A stretch of 9,393 nucleotides of DNA from HB2-32-21 sp040235495 (GTDB lineage: Bacteria > Pseudomonadota > Gammaproteobacteria > Pseudomonadales > Porticoccaceae), in assembly GCA_040235495.1 (NCBI GenBank), contig JBECKV010000028.1, forward strand, positions 1 to 9,393. The letters are read 5' to 3'. The notes below the pieces were generated by a model, which was given only the letters and a program-made list of their open reading frames with translations, searched no databases and was not told where the DNA came from. Positions 6,553 through 9,393 of this stretch are shown one piece after another; the first letter of the stretch is position 1; each line of letters opens with the position of its first letter. A program made the position numbers and the translations under genes.

Positions 6553-8775
6553 ATGGGCTCATCTAAAATCATTTACACCAAAACCGACGAAGCACCGGCG
6601 CTGGCCACTTATTCACTGCTGCCCATCATAAAGACCTTTGCCGGCGCGGCTGGAGTAGACGTCGAAACCAGCGATATTTCACTTGCCGGGCGCATCATCG
6701 CCAATTTCCCCGAAAACCTGACCGAGGAGCAGCGGATTCCCGACGCCCTGAAGGCCCTGGGCCAACTCACCCAGGACCCGGATGCCAATATCATAAAGCT
6801 CCCAAATATCAGTGCATCAGTACCGCAGTTGCAAAGTGCAATCGCTGAGCTTCAGGGCAAAGGTTATGACATTCCGGATTATCCAGAAACCCCCAAAAAT
6901 CCGGAGGAAGAACGGGTTCAGGCCGTTTATGCGACGATTCTCGGCAGCGCCGTGAACCCGGTGCTGAGGGAGGGCAACTCCGATCGGCGCGCGCCCGCGG
7001 CGGTCAAGCAATATGCCCGCGAACATCCCCACACCATGGGCAAGTGGAGCCAGTCCTCGCGTACCCATGTGGCGCACATGCGCAGCGGCGATTTTTACGC
7101 CAGCGATATATCCTGCACCATGGATAAGGCGACCACGCTGAAAATCGAACTGGTCGATAGCGCCGGCAAGGTGACCCTGCTGAAGACAGTGCCGGTGCTG
7201 GCAGGTGAAATCGTCAGCGCCCAATACATGAGTACCCGGGCTCTACGCAAATTTCTCGATGAAGAGATGGAGGGCGCCCGCCGCGCCGGCCTGCTGTTCT
7301 CACTGCACTTGAAGGCGACCATGATGAAGGTCTCCGATCCGATCATCTTTGGGCACGCGGTCACGGTTTATTTCAAGGATGCCTGGGAGAAACATGCGGA
7401 AACTTTCACGGAACTGAACGTCAACCCCAATGACGGCCTCGGCGCGGTTTTGCGAAAAATAGATCAACTGCCCTATTCCCGGCGAGCGGAGATTGAGGCG
7501 GATCTCCAGCGCTGCTATGAAACTAGACCCATGCTGGCCATGGTCAACTCCAACCGTGGGATAACGAACTTGCATGTGCCCAGCGACATTATTGTCGATG
7601 CCTCCATGCCGGCAATGATTCGTGATAGTGGCAAGATGTGGGATTCTCACGGCAAGCTGGAGGACACCAAAGCGGTGATACCCGATAGCTGTTACGCGGC
7701 CATGTACCAGGAGGTCATCAATTTCTGTAAACACCACGACGCCTTCGATCCGGCAACCATGGGCACGGTGCCCAACGTCGGCTTGATGGCGCAAAAAGCC
7801 GAGGAATACGGCTCTCACGACAAGACCTTTGAACTGCCATGTGACGGCGCCATTCGCGTCGTTGACGCAGACGGCAAGGTCTGGCTTGAGCACGAAAATC
7901 TGGAGCAGGGTGATATCTGGCGTTTATTCCAGGCTAAGGACGGCCCGATTCGCGACTGGGTCAAACTGGCGGTAACGCGCGCCCGCGCCAGTGGTATGCC
8001 AGCGATTTTCTGGCTCGATGAGCACCGCGGCCATGACGCGCAAATGATCAAGAAGGTAGAGAAATATCTGGCTGAGCACGACACCAGTGACCTGAGATTG
8101 TCGATCCTGCCGCCGGATCGCGCGATTCGCCATACCATGGAGCGGTTGCGCCGGGGCAAGGATACCATCTCCGTTACCGGCAATGTTCTGCGTGATTATC
8201 TGACCGACCTGTTTCCGATTCTGGAACTTGGCACCAGCGCCAAGATGCTGTCCATCGTGCCGTTGATGGCCGGTGGTGGCCTGTACGAGACCGGCGCCGG
8301 TGGCTCCGCGCCCAAACACGTGCAGCAATTTCTTGAGGAAAATCATTTGCGTTGGGATTCCCTGGGCGAGTTCATGGCCCTGGGTGTGTCGTTGGAGGAG
8401 CTCGCGACCAAGACCAATAACAAGAAAGCCTCGGTCCTGGCGAAAACCCTCGACCAGGCGATCGGCAAGTTTCTCAATAACGGTAAATCTCCCTCGCGTA
8501 AGGTTCGCGAGCTGGATAATCGTGGTTCTCATTTTTATCTGTGCCTGTACTGGGCTCAGGCTGTTGCCGGACAAGGTGAGGATGCGGAACTCGCGCGGCG
8601 CTTTAACGGCCTGGCGGCGGCGCTCGCCGAACACGAACAGAAAATCGTTGCGGAGTTGATTGACTGTCAGGGCGAGTCCATCGACATCGGTGGTTACTTC
8701 CAGCCCGATGGTACCAGAGCCGAAGCCGTGATGAGGCCCAGTGAAACCTTCAATACCTTGCTGGCTGCCGTTTAG
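6553..8775 (+). CDS. icd2: NADP-dependent isocitrate dehydrogenase, monomeric type
   Basis: This TCA-cycle enzyme oxidises isocitrate to 2-oxoglutarate and CO2, making NADPH. It belongs to the large single-chain family known from Azotobacter vinelandii, Corynebacterium and Pseudomonas Idh, not the dimeric E. coli Icd family. The 740-aa product matches the A. vinelandii protein in length and throughout. Conserved segments are TDEAPALATYSLLPI near the N-terminus, NIIKLPNISASVPQL at about 79-93, and SAVNPVLREGNSDRR at 132-145 with substrate-binding Ser132, Asn135, Arg139 and Arg145. Next come HLKATMMKVSDPI, VPSDIIVDASMPAMIRDSGK with a likely metal-binding Asp349, WLDEHRGHDAQ, KDTISVTGNVLRDYLTDLFP and ETGAGGSAPKHVQQFLEE. 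The ATG at 6553 follows GGGGGA with good spacing and gives the family N-terminus. A TTG at 6496 in the same frame would add 19 residues unlike the family. No defects are seen. The symbol is less certain than the family (icd or idh are also used). Confidence 0.97.
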   Translation: MGSSKIIYTKTDEAPALATYSLLPIIKTFAGAAGVDVETSDISLAGRIIANFPENLTEEQRIPDALKALGQLTQDPDANIIKLPNISASVPQLQSAIAELQGKGYDIPDYPETPKNPEEERVQAVYATILGSAVNPVLREGNSDRRAPAAVKQYAREHPHTMGKWSQSSRTHVAHMRSGDFYASDISCTMDKATTLKIELVDSAGKVTLLKTVPVLAGEIVSAQYMSTRALRKFLDEEMEGARRAGLLFSLHLKATMMKVSDPIIFGHAVTVYFKDAWEKHAETFTELNVNPNDGLGAVLRKIDQLPYSRRAEIEADLQRCYETRPMLAMVNSNRGITNLHVPSDIIVDASMPAMIRDSGKMWDSHGKLEDTKAVIPDSCYAAMYQEVINFCKHHDAFDPATMGTVPNVGLMAQKAEEYGSHDKTFELPCDGAIRVVDADGKVWLEHENLEQGDIWRLFQAKDGPIRDWVKLAVTRARASGMPAIFWLDEHRGHDAQMIKKVEKYLAEHDTSDLRLSILPPDRAIRHTMERLRRGKDTISVTGNVLRDYLTDLFPILELGTSAKMLSIVPLMAGGGLYETGAGGSAPKHVQQFLEENHLRWDSLGEFMALGVSLEELATKTNNKKASVLAKTLDQAIGKFLNNGKSPSRKVRELDNRGSHFYLCLYWAQAVAGQGEDAELARRFNGLAAALAEHEQKIVAELIDCQGESIDIGGYFQPDGTRAEAVMRPSETFNTLLAAV

Positions 8776-8782
8776 TACGCAC

Positions 8783-8815
8783 AACACGCGCTGGCAAAAA
8801 CCGCGGTTATTTTTT
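8783..8815 (+). terminator. Possible intrinsic terminator of the isocitrate dehydrogenase gene
   Basis: AAC-a-CGCG (8783-8790) can pair with CGCGGTT (8802-8808), leaving one bulged A and an 11-nt loop. ATTTTTT (8809-8815) follows at once. It starts 8 nt after the stop codon. The stem is short (7 bp with a bulge), so termination may be partial. A competing compact palindrome AACCGCGGTT lies at 8799-8808. Confidence 0.45.
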
Positions 8816-8842
8816 GACGTCTCGGTTCTAATGAAATACCCG

Positions 8843-8979
8843 CGCCGCGGACGAGAGTCCGTGGCAAGGAGACCGGTGCCCCTGGAAAGGGGGCGGGCGC
8901 CTGTGCAAGAACCTGTGGAAGAAAAAGGCATCAGCTGCTCTCCAGAGGCTGCCTCTGGCGCCATGGCTTGCTGGCCATC
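8843..8979 (+). ncRNA. Candidate structured RNA in the icd-cspD gap
   Basis: This gene-free stretch is rich in hairpins. (1) A 9-bp stem pairs 8844-8852 with 8857-8865 around a GAGA loop, a GNRA tetraloop. Its one G-U pair (8847/8862) would be a C-A mismatch in the opposite transcript, which favours the plus strand. (2) GCCCC (8878-8882) pairs with GGGGC (8890-8894) around a loop containing GGAAA. An alternative pairs GGTGCC (8875) with GGCGCC (8896). (3) CCAGAGG-CTG-CCTCTGG (8942-8958) is a perfect 7-bp stem. (4) ATGGC-TTGCTG-GCCAT spans 8963-8978. TTGACG at 8814-8819 could be a -35, but the matching -10 position (TACCCG, 8837) is poor. There is no clear terminator at the 3' end. I do not recognise an RNA family. 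It could be an icd 3' UTR, an independent small RNA, or GC-rich DNA that folds by chance. Confidence 0.35.
8900..8923. repeat. 12-nt imperfect tandem repeat
   Basis: CCTGTGCAAGAA (8900-8911) is followed directly by CCTGTGGAAGAA (8912-8923), with 11 of 12 bases identical. It lies in the unpaired-looking stretch between two strong hairpins of the icd-cspD gap. It is probably a slippage duplication, with no function evident. Confidence 0.75.
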
Positions 8980-9096
8980 CATATCTGATCCCGGGGCTTG
9001 GTTACACGCTGGGTTTCAGGTCAGCCGTCTTGAGTAGCGTACTTATTTTATACGGCATTCATTAATGGGAACGCCGTGGTTGGAAGGCCGCTTTTG
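8980..9096. other. Rest of the icd-cspD gap, no gene recognised
   Basis: No convincing coding frame, tRNA or mobile element is seen here. The only structures noted are GCCGT (9024-9028) facing ACGGC (9052-9056) across an AT-rich 23-nt loop, and the 8-bp palindrome CATTAATG (9060-9067). Either could belong to the 3' UTR of cspD. I saw no good intrinsic terminator for cspD; a minus-strand T5 run at 8922-8926, about 205 nt past its stop, follows only a weak stem. Confidence 0.5.
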
Positions 9097-9133
9097 CTTC
9101 TAGGGCATCATTACTACTTCTAGGGCATCATTA
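9097..9133. repeat. Tandem duplication (17 nt identical, 20-nt period) covering the cspD stop codon
   Basis: CTTCTAGGGCATCATTA occurs at 9097-9113 and again at 9117-9133. The last three bases of the second copy are the complement of the cspD stop TAA (9131-9133). Read on the minus strand, the stop codon and the next 14 bases are repeated once, 20 nt downstream. The two copies are identical, so the duplication looks recent. Confidence 0.9.
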
Positions 9134-9393
9134 ATAATTGTAATTGTCGGTCGCGCGGACTGGCGGCGCCGCTTCTTGCGGGCTGGCGGTGCCGGAGCCG
9201 TTCGACGGGTGAGCCTTGATATGGGCCGCGTGCACACCCTTGGCGCCATTGACCAGTTCGAAATTTACCACCTGGCCCGCTTTAAGGGTTTTATAGCCTT
9301 CCATATCAATGGCAGTGTAGTGGGCAAAAATATCTTCGCCGCTTTCTTCCGAAAGGATGAAGCCATAGCCCTTGGCGTTGTTGAACCACTTTA
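9131..9393 (-). CDS. cspD: Cold shock-like protein CspD, 5' end cut by the window edge
   Basis: CspD is a small cold-shock-domain protein. In E. coli it is induced by stationary phase and starvation rather than cold, binds single-stranded DNA and inhibits replication. 86 residues are visible, starting at KWFNNAKGYGF (RNP1-type motif KGYGFI). EESGEDIFAHY (RNP2-type), IDMEGYKTLKAGQVVNFE and GAKGVHAAHI follow. By comparison with E. coli (74 aa, recalled) only about 6 residues are missing upstream. After the domain there is a tail of about 26 residues rich in Ser, Pro and Ala that ends NYNY, longer than in E. coli and of unknown role. Spacing and wording such as FNNAKG and DIFAHY fit CspD better than CspA/CspC/CspE. 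It faces the isocitrate dehydrogenase gene, an arrangement like that of Pseudomonas, where clpS and clpA lie beyond cspD (recalled). Confidence 0.92.
   Translation of the reverse strand, partial: KWFNNAKGYGFILSEESGEDIFAHYTAIDMEGYKTLKAGQVVNFELVNGAKGVHAAHIKAHPSNGSGTASPQEAAPPVRATDNYNY

Noticed and set aside
8861..8880. Resemblance of GGCAAGGAGACCGGTGCC to the 3' box of cobalamin riboswitches
   Set aside because: The rest of a cobalamin riboswitch is missing: upstream lies the isocitrate dehydrogenase 3' end, and the downstream gene is on the other strand and unrelated to cobalamin.
7924..8982. 352-codon open frame on the minus strand, antisense to the isocitrate dehydrogenase gene and running into the gap
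   Set aside because: It mirrors a strongly conserved coding gene, has no recognisable domain, and its N-terminal part lies in the hairpin-rich gap. GC-rich genes commonly leave such open antisense frames.
8741..9037. 98-codon plus-strand frame overlapping the end of the isocitrate dehydrogenase gene
   Set aside because: It starts inside that gene, has no good ribosome site and gives an unrecognisable, composition-biased protein through the hairpin region.

Overview
This is ordinary chromosomal housekeeping DNA from a gammaproteobacterium. The base composition is moderately GC-rich (judged by eye, not computed). The run rluE-nudJ-mnmA-hflD-purB has the same order as in Escherichia coli. The pairing of a monomeric NADP-isocitrate dehydrogenase gene with cspD recalls Pseudomonas and related marine or soil gammaproteobacteria. 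I cannot assign a genus.

Layout, left to right. Positions 1-1911 (+) are uvrB, missing only about its first 40 codons. After an 82-nt gap holding an 8-bp inverted repeat comes a five-gene minus-strand block, in transcription order rluE (6394-5735), nudJ (5745-5302), mnmA (5262-4108), hflD (4105-3473) and purB (3373-1994). rluE overlaps nudJ by 11 nt and mnmA is 2 nt from hflD, so these look co-transcribed. purB follows a 99-nt gap and may have its own promoter. A divergent region of about 158 nt separates rluE from the monomeric isocitrate dehydrogenase gene (6553-8775, +). A 355-nt non-coding gap follows, then the 3' part of cspD (9131 to the window end, -).

Roles. uvrB serves nucleotide excision repair. 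rluE and mnmA modify 23S rRNA and tRNA, and nudJ hydrolyses nucleotide or thiamin-type pyrophosphates. purB works in purine synthesis, the isocitrate dehydrogenase in the TCA cycle, and cspD is a cold-shock-fold nucleic-acid-binding protein. hflD is a conserved partner of mnmA and purB with poorly settled function. No mobile element, CRISPR array, tRNA or rRNA gene is visible.

The coding part holds no new system that I can see. The least explained DNA is the icd-cspD gap. It contains a very stable 9-bp hairpin with a GAGA (GNRA) loop, several further hairpins, a 12-nt imperfect tandem repeat, and a 20-nt-period tandem duplication that covers the cspD stop codon. A small structured RNA on the plus strand is possible there but unproven.
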